This document shows, piece after piece, positions 33,440-44,130 of a DNA stretch of 64,000 nt (position 1 is the stretch's first letter; each line of letters opens with the position of its first letter). The stretch comes from Dermacentor variabilis (lineage: Eukaryota > Arthropoda > Arachnida > Ixodida > Ixodidae): assembly GCF_050947875.1 (NCBI RefSeq), contig NC_134574.1:109789969-109853968 (forward strand). Reading direction: 5' to 3'. Both the position numbers and the translations under genes were made by a program. Under the pieces are notes generated by a model, which saw only the letters and a list, made by a program, of their open reading frames with translations, did not search any database and was not told the DNA's origin.

Positions 33440-35356
33440 GCCAAATTTTTTAAATGGCAGACAGAGAACTTTAGATTCTGAGGTACGCTACCGCTCAAGA
33501 CGGTAGAGTAGCGGGCCTCTCCGCCGTCGGGACGGGTAGACCAAGCCTCACCGCCGTGTCGTGGGCCGTCTGGACGGCCCTGAGTTGATGTAGAAGGTCT
33601 GAGCATGGAGCTTCATTCGGTCGTGCGTTGAGGACCCTGTAATGAGGGGTACTGCCAGAACATGTGGCCTAACGTACAAGCGGCGCCACGGTCTGGGCAT
33701 GCTGGATCAAGGCCTTTGATGAAATGGCTGTGGGAATAAAGACGGGTATGACCTGGTGTGGAGCCTGCGGAGGGCAGATGCCTGTGCTCTAGAGAGCTTC
33801 TCATCTGCGCGACTGATAATGTTTGATGATCTCATTAAAAGTGAGGTGAACGTCCCTAAAGAGCGCTAGATTGGAGTCCGAAGATCCTCCAGGCTGCCCT
33901 GCGCGGTGAGTTCGCGTACTCAGACCTAGGTGATCTCGTTCAGGTTGGCCATGGAGGCCAGACGGGATCTGAGGTGAGCCGGATACCAGGTGATTGTGTA
34001 AGGAGAAATATGCCTATGGCCCAAATACGAGTTACTTAAGCTGATGCTTATCCGGACGCAAAGGCCCCGACCGCTGCTCGTGAGTCTGTGTAGATCTGTT
34101 GCTTAAAATCGTCAAGGAGAGCGAGGGCGATAACTACCTGCTCAGCCTTAACGGGAGCGGCGTTCCCGATAGAAGCGGAGGGAAGAAGATAACCTGTGTG
34201 GTCAATCGTAACGGCCGAGAAGTTGGCCGATCGACCCTACTGCGCCGCGTCTATGAAGCATGCAGACTCCAGGTTTGCACGAACGTCTTTGGGCAGGGCT
34301 TCACCCCTGTCCCTCCACCTCCCGCATTGTGCTGCGGGTGCACGTTGTGGGGAAAAGGAGAGACCGTAATGTAACCCATTTGCTCTTTATTGAGATTATG
34401 TTTGCGTTCCTCTTCCAGAGCTGGACTACACCCTAGGACGGCCAGGATGCTCCTGCCCGCGGCCGAGGAGGACAGCTTGGCCATCTGAGCCGTATGCTGT
34501 GGCTCGAATATCTCTTCCAACGTGTTGTGAATACCCAGTAACATGAGCCTGTCCGTGCTAGTACGCGAAGGGACCCCTAGCACTCTCTTGATGCTGTTGC
34601 AGATCAGGAGATTGAGCTTAGTCTTTTCATGACTCTGCCAGCATTGCATGGCAGCAACATAGGTAATGTGGCTCATTTAGAAAGCGTGGAACAAGTTTAG
34701 TAAATTGTGCTCTCCGAGGCCACCTCGAGAGTTGGAGACGCTAGTGATAAGCCGAAACATGCTTTTCGTTTTAGCTGTGATCTTGCTGATGGTCTGCCCA
34801 TTAGTGCCATTGGTCTCTATTAGCATGCCACGAACTCTGATGACCGCTACCCTAGTAATGAAATGACCAGAGCTGGTACGAAGCTTCATATTGACATCCG
34901 AGAGGGAGAGCCAGCCCTTAGGTTTGACACCCTTGGGTCTGTACAGCAAACGTTCCGACTTGCTCGGAGAGATGTGGAGTCCGGTTCCACTAAGGAAAGC
35001 CTCAGTGTAATCCACAGCCTGTTGGAGTGCCTCCTCTACTCTAATCTCGCTGCCGCCCGTACACCAGACGGTGATGTCGTTGGCGTAAAGGGTATGATGT
35101 GTGCCCTCGACGTGTGAGAGCCTCTTGGAAAGCCCACAGAGAGCAACATTGAAAAAAAAGTGGCGAGGCCACCGAACCTTGGGTACCTTTGGAGCCAAGT
35201 ACCAGGGGTTCTGATTCGAGATGTATCTTAATTGTGGCCCTTCTGTTTTTTTTAGGAAGGAGCTGGCATATTGAAAAAAACGCAATTTTGACGCATTAAG
35301 AATGGAATGCGAGTCAGTGACGCGGCTCAACTTACCACGATCACCAAACATTGCCG
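33440..35356 (-). mobile_element. LINE with RNase H domain, 5'-truncated
   Basis: The minus strand carries, in order, a reverse transcriptase second half (34677-35356), a connector (34376-34676), an RNase H-like region (about 33990-34245) and a Cys/His terminal motif (about 33613-33720). RT plus RNase H is typical of I/R1-type LINEs. Several frameshifts and stops; dead copy. The 5' limit is set by the inverted repeat at 35357. Confidence 0.8.
33990..34245 (-). pseudogene. LINE RNase H fragment
   Basis: Minus-strand reading gives VTIDHTGYLLPSASIGNAAP, VKAEQVVIALALLDDFKQQI and YTDSRAAVGAFASG. The Glu in AEQ and the Asp in YTDS match the catalytic carboxylates of LINE RNase H domains; a stop follows the last Gly. 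It belongs to the LINE at 33440-35356. Confidence 0.7.
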
Positions 35357-35363
35357 GGAACAT
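34677..35363 (-). pseudogene. LINE reverse transcriptase fragment (YANDITVW)
   Basis: One open frame of 228 codons. It contains LCGLSKRLSHVEGTHHTLYA followed by NDITVWCTGG, the position of the catalytic YxDD box of reverse transcriptases; the first Asp is Asn here. Then IRVEEALQQAVDYTEAFLSG, and GLHISPSKSERLLYRPKG as the thumb-side motif. The N-terminal RT motifs are absent. Loss of an active-site Asp plus truncation means no activity is expected. Confidence 0.8.
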
Positions 35364-35985
35364 AGAGTTTCATACAATAATTACTAGAGGCAACTCTGGC
35401 GCTGTGATTGTTCACCTACCACGGGATTGATAGGAAGTACATGGATTTGGCTGATCTTCATACTTGTGGATTCAGATGCTTCCGCGGCTTTGTTTGCTGT
35501 ACGCTTTATCTGCCTTCATTGTCCTAAATATCGGAACAAGGTATGCCTTTCTAAGTGCAGAATACTCTGCAACACGCGAATGCTCCTAATTGCAGTGGTT
35601 CAGCCAGTCTAGGTAGCCAAATTGAAAGGTGCCAAGCATCTCAACGCGCCGACTAGCCTGCGGGAAATTCATAAAGGCATTCTATGCCGTTCGTTGATGC
35701 AAGTGTCCGTGGTGTGTGGTTTCAATATTGGGCTTCTGTATCAGATTTCTTGTGTTCGAAGCCTGCCGTCGTGCAGTTGGAGCAAGGTTTATTTATTTAT
35801 TTATTGCACAGTACTTGGTTGAAAATGACGTGTTTACAAAGTCGCGAAGCCACAAAGAAGTTTAGGCAAATCCATGCACTTCCCACAATTCCCGTGCTGA
35901 CCGAACCGCCCCGATTGCAACTCCCGTAGACACTAGCGCGCCAGAGTTGCCTCTCGTAGTTATTCTATGAAACTATGGCCGGGAC
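35357..35985. repeat. Long inverted repeat (foldback), about 130-base arms
   Basis: The left arm (35357 to about 35490) and right arm (about 35850-35985) pair imperfectly: GAGGCAACTCTGGCGC against GCGCCAGAGTTGCCTC, TAGTTTCATA-type inverses outside and AGTACATGGATTTGG / AAATCCATGCACTT inside. The loop holds no recognised gene. It may be two inverted copies of one short repeat. Confidence 0.7.
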
Positions 35986-36553
35986 CACGAAATGAGCAGC
36001 TTGCCGTCGTCAAATGCATACTAAACACGGGCCAATGATTCAAATCTCGGTCAATAGTAGCACTTCCTGCACATAAGTGGCAGCAGTTACAAATCGTGAT
36101 GCTAGTCTTCCCGCTTTTAACTTGTTTCTTTTGCTTTTACTTTTGCACTGCGAAATGCGGTGGTGTGGCTATCTGAAACTGTAATCTCCCTTTTAAGACT
36201 GTACAAAGAGGGCGTCATTGCGTCAACGGAAAGCCGCGCAATTCATATTGCGTTGGCGCCTCCCAAATCAGGATTTGCTACCAAATTTTTGCGCACAGCA
36301 CACTAAAAAGTACGATTTGCTCGACTGCTATTGCAGGGTGTCTACCAACCGGAAAAACCGGGAATTCTCAGGGATTTTTAGTAATCTGGAAGAACTCAGG
36401 GAAAACTCAGGGAATTTGTGCCTCTATCAGGGAAAATTAGCTGTAATTTTATTGGAAGGGCCGAAAGCCGCGGTAATGCTGGCTCGAGTAATAGACAGGA
36501 ATCGTAATAAGTTGTCTTTGACGCCCTGTCGTCGGCTGGAGGAGTTGCCAGTG

Positions 36554-37341
36554 TACAGTCAACGACCGACTTTCCGGATGCCCGATAATTTGGACGGCTT
36601 CGCGGCACCACGTCGATATATCGGAACGTTTGAAATTTCGGACGCAGGAACCCTTCTCCGTCCGATTTTCCGGACTTTTTGCCGTGACCGCAGGTCCGAA
36701 ACGGCATTAATCAAAGCCACCACCACTGCGCCGGTTCGAGGCGGGTAGGTTCGCGGCGGGGAGGGGGGTGCCAGCGGATCTGCGTGCGAGAGCACGCAGA
36801 TCCGCTGGCAGCCGTAGCCACCACTGCGGCAACGCTAGACCTAGGTGTTTCGACGTTCGATATTTAGCTTCTTGCCGTTGGGTGCCGTGTTTTTCATTGA
36901 AATAATTCTCTGCTGTCAGCAATGGCACCGACTGCGCCTTTGTGGCCCTCACGATTGGCTTAGAAGCTTGGAAAGCGCAGTGCGTTAGATAACGCGGGTT
37001 TCTGAAAGTCAGCTTCGCCTCAGTAGAGGAATGTTACGTGGTGAAGCATACGCAAAAGTATTACGGTGAAGCATTACAAGCGTGGGAAGGGGCAATTGTC
37101 ACGGGTCACAATATGTATTCCTTAATCATACGCACGTGCATCCGGGATCTCCTCTTACAGTACGAGCACCGATATGCTTAATACGTGTACCGACAGGCCT
37201 TCAGAGTGTTTTCGAATGTGCCTGTGGTGGTTTCAGCCCTTAAGGGCAGTAAATGGCATGCATTTATTTTTTCCAACTGGCCGATTTTTCGGACGTTTTC
37301 GCGGCCCCTAGGGTGTACGAAAAATCGGACGTGGACTGTGC
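36554..37341. mobile_element. 780-base TACAGTC-type element inside the composite
   Basis: Left TACAGTCAACGACCGACTTT, right ending AAAATCGGACGTGGACTGTG. Inverted relative to 24836-25616. It contains a perfect 42-base hairpin at 36769-36810. Confidence 0.85.
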
Positions 37342-37342
37342 A

Positions 37343-37555
37343 ACTGACCAAGAAGATGCTTCAAATGGTTCGTGGGGCGAACGAGTAGCGGAAGGAGGGC
37401 AAGAACAGTAATAATACATTGAGTAATGAACAGGAAAAGAAGCGTGCTGCCGCCGTTTTGAAGGAGCTTGAGCTCAAGAAAAAAAAGAAGTGTTGGCTGA
37501 TGCCGAGATGCAGGTGTCCATCATCCAAACCAAAATAAAATCTTTAAAGCTGTGA
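37343..37555 (+). pseudogene. C-terminal coding remnant of the composite element
   Basis: Downstream of the inner element, copy 1 reads frame-broken pieces such as KELELKKKK and LADAEMQVSIIQTKIKSLKL before a stop. Copy 2 at about 44190-44395 reads IVCGANALPKNDDNRKDLRI, EKYRIK and EMQMSLIQTKINS. The shared Lys/Glu-rich, probably helical tail suggests both derive from one element-encoded protein. The family was not recognised. Confidence 0.4.
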
Positions 37556-38469
37556 AACACAACACTGAGGCGTCGTGCGCAGGCTGAGAGTACGTCAGGA
37601 CGGTTGAGGTTGACTTACTAGCTCTTGAGCAAGAATCTCAATTGTGACAAAGTTCGGGCCTCATACCACTCAGCTTTGCTATCAGTTGATAGAAATAGCT
37701 CATATTCGAAAATATTTGCTTCTGTATGCATCTCCTTTTTATTCGTATTTGTGGATGTCCGACTCGATGTGCAACTTTTTTAGGGCATTTTATTGACTGT
37801 GTATTTTGCTATATAATCCTTGCTTCTATTCTCTTTTTGAATAACATAAGCACTACTCCTTAGTATTCAAGGTGGATTAAGTCGTTCTTTTATTTTTTCA
37901 TGTGCTTATAGAGAGTGACAGCATCGGGTGACGTGGTTTCAGCCAGTCTTGACATAAAACATAGTTCTGCGCCACTCAGGGAATTTTGTAGAGGCACTCA
38001 GGGAAAACCTGGAAAACTCAGGGAATTTTGACATGTCAACTTGGTAGACACCCTGTATTATTGTTTAGAAAGAAATGTAGTAAAGTACTTAATATTTCTT
38101 TCTAAATAATACAGAGCTGTCTTTCACCTATGCTCACTACACGACTGTAGCTAGTGTGGGAAGTCGCCATTTTTAATACGAGAGAAGTGTAACATAAAAA
38201 GGTGTCCGACGGTTACAATACTCCCTAATACGAAATTTAAGCGCAGCTCGATCCACGTTTTAAATAATTTGAGTGCGAAATCACCGAACTGACTGGCAGT
38301 GTGCCAGCGCTGTCAGTGCCTTCGCAGAAGGAGGGGCAGTATGGGGACTCTAGCATGATGAGCGGCATCGGAGCCAGCTGTAGACGAAGAACGTACGAGC
38401 AGTGGCACAAGCGTGTTTGCGCAGTTACGCCGAGGGACGACGACGTTCAACCCAGGAACAGGTGCCTAA

Positions 38470-38720
38470 AGTATCTGCGGTTTAAAGCTACACTTTATAC
38501 ACCGCAGTTTCTACTGGGTCTTTTCGATTTTTAGAGTCGGCAGCTACATTCTTTACTTTGTTATTATGCTGTCGTAGCCTATTATCTATACATCTCCCAG
38601 TTTGACCGAAGTAGGACTTTCCACACTTGAGAGAAGTGCGGTATACAGCACATGCATTACATTCAGTGAATTTGTTTTAGAGAGCAGCTCCTGGTGCCAA
38701 TACCTGCTTTGAGCATTGGT
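38470..38720 (-). pseudogene. Penelope-like element, GIY-YIG endonuclease fragment
   Basis: Minus strand reads CNACAVYRTSLKCGKSYFGQ followed by TGRCIDNRLRQHNNKVKN. The pattern VYRxSLxCGKxYxGQTGRCxxxRLRxH matches the GIY-YIG endonuclease at the C-terminus of Penelope-like retroelements (core Tyr, second Tyr replaced by Phe, Arg of the QTGR segment). A stop follows about 25 codons later, and no reverse transcriptase is recognisable nearby. Confidence 0.65.
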
Positions 38721-38964
38721 GCAAACAAGCGAACGAGCAGAGCGAAGGATGAGATAGCGAATGTGAAGCGCAGCAGCGGGTAAAAAAAGTAACTTCTTGC
38801 GACAACGAAGACGACGGGAGGAGGAAAGCAAAGGAGGAGGCTACAGTGAAAGCATGAGACAGAAAGCGGTGGAGGAGTGGAGGGGAGACTGCCCTGCGCA
38901 TGCACCGAGTTACCTGCGGCAACAGCAGCTGCAGCTGCGTAGGCGATCTCGTCTGCGCTTCCTT

Positions 38965-38981
38965 GGGGGGGGGGGGGGGGG
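38965..38981 (+). repeat. G homopolymer of 17
   Basis: Uninterrupted G run, able to form quadruplexes and prone to length error. It lies in a GC-rich stretch (38800-39420) with no assignable gene. Confidence 0.9.
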
Positions 38982-40854
38982 CAGGGGCATGAAGTGGGGA
39001 GGTCTGCGCTCGTTCGCGACGTCAGCTGCTGAGGACAGTCCGCGGTACCACCGTGTATGATAGGATCACTGCTCCTGCAAGGGGCAATGGCGAGCGGCTA
39101 CGAGTAAGGCTTGACGTGATGCTTCGTTGGGTGTTGTCGCCGCTGGCTCTGGTGGCACGACTTGTCCGTGACAAAGAGCCGCTGTCTTCGTTGGTGGAAC
39201 GAAAGCGTGAGGAGAAGTGCGTAGTGACGCGCAAGATGGGCTGTGCGGAGATGACGGGTACAATATGGCGATAGATAGCACGCGTCCTCTGTATGCATGG
39301 AAACGAAGCGCTGCATGAGGGGAGGTCTGTCCGCAGCGGCTGTTGTGAATCGCGCCCACGCATCACCCACGCGTTGCCTCTCGCGATCCCCCGATTAGCA
39401 AGGCAGTCGGGCCGCGCTTAGCTCCATTTGCAATGTGCCACACACGACATTGCAGTGTGCCGCATGTCAACTACGCTACTCATAGCGTTCTCTTCCTAAT
39501 ATAAACCGTGTAGCTACATAATCATAATACAAAATATTGACATGCGAAATGAAAACGCATATAGAGCCGCGCTCAATTTTGCATTAAGAAGTATTGTAAT
39601 CGCCAAAGACTTTTTTTATGCTTCTTTTCACATGCACAACCAGTGATTCCTGTGATACCAAAGATGCAACTGCAAAGCCAGATTTAAAGAAACTGTTATC
39701 GCGAGTAGAAGTAAGTGAGAAATGACGCACCTGATAATGGAAGCTAGAAACATATCCACATTAGGTGGTACATGCATCAGTAAGCCATCAATTTATTTAC
39801 AAAAGAGCTTGATTATCTTTATATGGGTCGAATGTACGCCTGCTGTCTATCAATTGGTGTGTCCGAAAATCATGTCTGTGTGTGGTTTCCTGTTTTTGTG
39901 CATGTTCACTGAGCTATCTACACGTGTCTTATGATGTTTTGAGGGTATAAGCAGCAAAGAGAACTGGAAATAACTTTGCTGTTGAAAGTTAGCACTGTGT
40001 GTTTGTCAAATGTGCCCTTCTGCGTCCCTTTCATTCAGCCTCATCTATCGTTACGCCATGGCACTACATGTAGTTGCACCTGCAAATGTTACTGTCAAAA
40101 AGCATTCAAAACGTCCAAATTCCAGTAGATATTACAATACTTTATGATAAGAAGCCCTGGTTGCACAGAACACCGGGAAAATTTGCTCATTTGTAAACGC
40201 CACTGTGCTGAAAGTTTAACTGTTTAATCGTAAGAGCGCTGCCTTCATGCTCCCTCAAACATTCATGGCACTCTTATACACCCGTGTTTCAAAACGTCCC
40301 TCCACTTGACGCTTGACCAATGATGCTATGTAAAGCATGTAACCTAATGTCCCTAGATATTTTTGCTGAAACAGAAAATCTAGGGACTTTAGTATAACCA
40401 ATCTCCTTGACATCGACTCAAGAAACTGAGTGGTAGCGCCACCCCTCAACAGAAGAGGTCACTGCATTTCATTCATCATGGCCGCCGAGATTGCGTGCAC
40501 TGACAGGTTTTGCTCCGGCCTTTCCAATCGGCGAGCTCCGTGGCAAAAAACAAAAACCAAAGTGCAATCGGGCGTGCTCGCCCGGCCGTTCCCTGGAAGG
40601 TGCTGTTAGCCGAGGGCTCTGGCGCACTCTGAGGTGGCCGTAAAAGGCAAACCGCCGAGATGTCTACGTGTGCATCGCTTTTCTTGTCAAGGGTTGCGGA
40701 AAATTTCCGCAGTGTACATCCCAGGCAATTTTTCAGCTCTGCCTCGTGCGTCTTGCCGTGCCAACCATCTAGTCCTCTAGTGCCTTTGCTTTAAATAGTG
40801 AAGCTTTGCAAAACTCGCCAGGTTTCGTGACCGGGTGTGCTGCGGCCTGACCGT
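38982..40854. other. Unassigned stretch
   Basis: A GC-rich part to about 39420, AT-rich beyond, then a GC-rich part from 40470. Overlapping short frames on both strands show no coding signature. A start-like GGCCGCCGAGATTGCGTG near 40480 leads only to a short frame. Confidence 0.35.
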
Positions 40855-40957
40855 TGCAAGGAACCCACGCGCGCCGCTGGGTTCCTTGCACCACCGCTAT
40901 ATGGCGCTCCATATGGCTCCTTACGATAGTGTGCGTAAGCACACTATCGTAAGGAGC
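40855..40957. repeat. Two perfect hairpins at the LINE 5' junction
   Basis: Hairpin 1, 40855-40890: TGCAAGGAACCCA and TGGGTTCCTTGCA. Hairpin 2, 40916-40957: GCTCCTTACGATAGTGTGC, loop GTAA, then the exact inverse. They lie directly before the truncated LINE beginning at about 40960. Confidence 0.92.
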
Positions 40958-43390
40958 ATTTATCGATTAGCAGCAAATGAGAAGGTAAGAAGATGTGGCT
41001 TAGAGTAGCTTACCTATGGACAGGTAGTGATAGCAGATGTAAAAATAAAGAATTCATTGATCTCTTTAGAAGCGGTATTAATGAGTTCAAGAAATCGGGC
41101 CAGGTGGTATTAGTGGGAGATATATAGTGGAAGATATAAATGCGCACACGGAGGATTTAGACGCATATACGGATTACAAAGGCTCTCTGTAGTTTTGAAT
41201 CTGTGTGATGAACAGAACCTTATTGCAGTTAAGAGAGAGAATAAGTGTCATAGACAGGTAACGTGGCAATGGGGAAAAATGCAGTCATGTATCGATTACG
41301 CCTTAGTCAGAAACGGTCTACGAACGACTACGCAAAACGATGATAGAGGAACATGGAAAAAATAGCCTGGGTAGTGATCATAAACGTTCAACCTGAAAAT
41401 TTGAGAGATATGTGCGAACCACAAACCAATAGCATCAGAATTTCTAAAAATTACTGAAAAGCAAATAAACATCACAAAAGCAAAGAAGTAAATGGAGGTG
41501 TTTCTTATAGCAGTCTGGGAATGAGAGGAACTGGTAGATGCAACAAGGCAGACATGGCAAGAAAATTGTTGAATTGGAAAGCGGAAACCACGGAAATGGT
41601 TGAACAAGGAAATAATGCAAGCTGTAAGAGAACGCAAGGTGTCTAGGGATCATCGACAAGCCAAAAACTTGGGATGACACGAAGAAGAGGTGCCCCTTGG
41701 ATGGAACAAACACCGAGAAAAGAATAGGGGGACGAGTGAGCTCGTGCAAGATAATATTAAATGCACAAGTGAACCGATGGTTGCATAACTTTCGCAAAAG
41801 GGACAAAAGGGCGCCAAAAACATTCTGGAGCCAAGTACGAACACTAAGAGCTCCAATTGAAGTGACGCAAACGGCTGTAAAAGATGGAGACAGTAACATT
41901 TTCGAAGACGGCGATGCACTGCGGTACATCAGTTACGCTATTAGGGATAACTTAGGTACAAAAGAAAGCGTAGCAACAACAGAGAAGCTTGAGAGATCGA
42001 AATTTAGCATAGAAATCTTCTACTGGAAAAAACAGAATAGAATGTCCCTATTAACACGGCCGCAGGACCCGATGAAATCATAATACAGCTAACCAAAGCT
42101 TCGCTCCAAAGAGCAAGGCACTACTGACTAATGTCATTGAGGAGGTGATTAATATGAAGAAAATTCTAGTTGGATTTAGAGCAACATGAACCTCATTTAT
42201 AAAGGCAAAGGAGACAAGTATAGGACGAGCTCGTACAGGCCAGTTATGGTAACGTCGGTGACATAAAATGCCAATGCCAGCCAGAAAATTAGAACTCTCA
42301 AAGTGGGCGGGGAAAAATGATGTACTGGGGGAACCACGGATAGGTTCAGACCAGGCGGACGCTTAGAGGATAATATGTTCGTATTTCAATACCTCAGAAT
42401 ACACCTTTATGGATAGCATTTCTAGATATTAAGGGAGCCTGCGACAATGTAGACAGGGAATCGTTATGAGATATTCTCACGCACGAAGGCATAGATGGCG
42501 ATTTCGTGGCGCTGCTGAAGGAGGTACATTGAGACAACCGAGTACACATTGTATGAGAAAGCCGAGCATGTAATGAAGTGGTGCAAATTCACCAAGGGCT
42601 GAAGCAAGGATACCTCTGTTTCCATTGTTCGCGCTTGATGTTAAGGGCATAAAAAGACTGGAAAACATTGAATTAGGGTTCGACAGCGTGTCTACCAACC
42701 GGGAAAATCGGGAATTCTCAGGAATTTTGAATAGTCTGGAAATACTCAGGAAAAACTCGGGGAACTTGTGCTTCTATCAGGGAAAATGATCCAATTTTAT
42801 TGAAAGGGGATTAAAGTCGTGGTAATGGTGGCTCGAGTAACAGAGAGGAATCTTAACGAATCGTTCTTGACGCCGTGTCGTCGGCTGGAGTTGCCAGTGC
42901 GCAGTCAACGAACGACTTTCCGGACGCCCGATAATTCGGACGGCTTTGCGACACCACCACGTACCCTATAGAGTCAAGTCAGTGTTTAAGAACGTCTGAA
43001 ATTTCGGGCGCGAGAACCCTTCGCAGACCGATTGTCCGGACGCCGTGACCGCAGGTCCGAAACGGCAATCAAAGCCACCACCGCCGCCATTTTGATTACC
43101 TCGCAGCCTCGAACCGGCGCTCTCGCAGGCAGTCCTTCTGGCAGCCGCAGCCAACACGGCGGCAGCGCTAGGCCTAGCAATGGCACCGACTCCACCTTTG
43201 TGGTCCTCGCGATTGGCTTCGAAGCTCGGAAAGCACGGCGCGTTGCATAATGTTGGTTTCCGAAAGTCAGCTTCGTTTCAATGCAGTAGTGTTACGCGGT
43301 GAAGCTTAACAAGCGTGGAAAGGGGCAATTGTCACCGGACACAATATGTGTTCAATGAGAGCATCATTCCGGGCCAAGTTAGCAATCCAT

Positions 43391-43547
43391 TACTCAAGTA
43401 TTATTGCGCAACAAAAAAGACACAGATGTAAAAGAGGAAGAGCACACACCAAGCGCAAGCTTTCAACTGCGGAGTTAAGACTTGCGCTTGGTGAGTGTTC
43501 TTCTCTTACGTCCGTGTCTTTTTTTGTAGCGCAATAATACTCGAGTA
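43391..43547. repeat. Long near-perfect hairpin (foldback)
   Basis: TACTCAAGTATTATTGCGC on the left pairs with GCGCAATAATACTCGAGTA on the right. Pairing continues through AAAAAAGACAC and CCAAGCGCAAG to a small loop near 43470. Arms of about 65-70 bases. Absent from copy 1 of the host element. Confidence 0.85.
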
Positions 43548-43867
43548 TGTATTTCTCAATTATACATAGTATGCTCGTCACGTCACATCCGCTGCAGTCG
43601 TCTGCTTCCGCCATCTTCGGGTACCTTATAAACACGCGCGCGCATAGGCCTATAGGTTCCCCAAGATGGCGCTGCTGTAAACTGGAAGTCGCGGAGTATC
43701 GTTGAATGACGTACGTGCATACTATGTATACGCGCGTGCACTCGCCGTCTTCTGTCACAGTACGAGCACCGATATGCCTAATAAGTGTACTGGCAGGCCT
43801 TCAGAGCTTTTTCAGATGTGCCTGCGGCGATTTGAGCCCTGGAGGGCAGTAAAAGACATGCGTTCAT

Positions 43868-44130
43868 TTTAGGTCTATTCGATTCAGCCAAGTTTCTCTG
43901 CACCTTCTGCGCCTATTCACGGTGCACTGCACCTAGACCCTCGATTCCCCGAGGTGCAGCAGTGCACCCTGCACCCCCGCGCTCGATTGAAAGGGGTGCA
44001 AGGCAAGGTGCCGCCGCGGTGCACTGCACCCTTGAACCTTGCAGCGAGTAGGTGCAGCCCGGCGCCCCCGGCACTTTTTCGTTTGAGGTGCCGTGCACCT
44101 TTTTCTGAATCGAACAAACCATTTATCGAA
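43868..44130. mobile_element. GGTGCA-rich MITE with TTCGATTCAG-type ends
   Basis: Left TCTATTCGATTCAG...CTGCACC and right GGTGCCGTGCACC...CTGAATCGAACAA are inverses. The interior is rich in GTGCACTGCACC palindromes. Open frames here (43913-44202) are by-products. Confidence 0.7.

Larger units (their letters stand above)
36334..38055. mobile_element. CAGGGTGTCTACCAAC composite DNA element, copy 1
   Basis: Left CAGGGTGTCTACCAACCGG, right inverse (GTCAACTTGGTAGACACCCTG). Subterminal ACTCAGGGAA motifs repeat inside both ends. It contains the 780-base element at 36554-37341, at the same place as in copy 2 (42684-44919). Flanks TGCTATTG and TATTATTG may be a degraded 8-base target duplication. The superfamily is uncertain; hAT is possible on that basis only. 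Confidence 0.82.

Noticed and set aside
35765..35815. TTTATTTATTTATT run considered as an LTR or poly(A) region
   Set aside because: No LTR pair, primer-binding site or coding domain nearby; it is simple sequence in the foldback loop.
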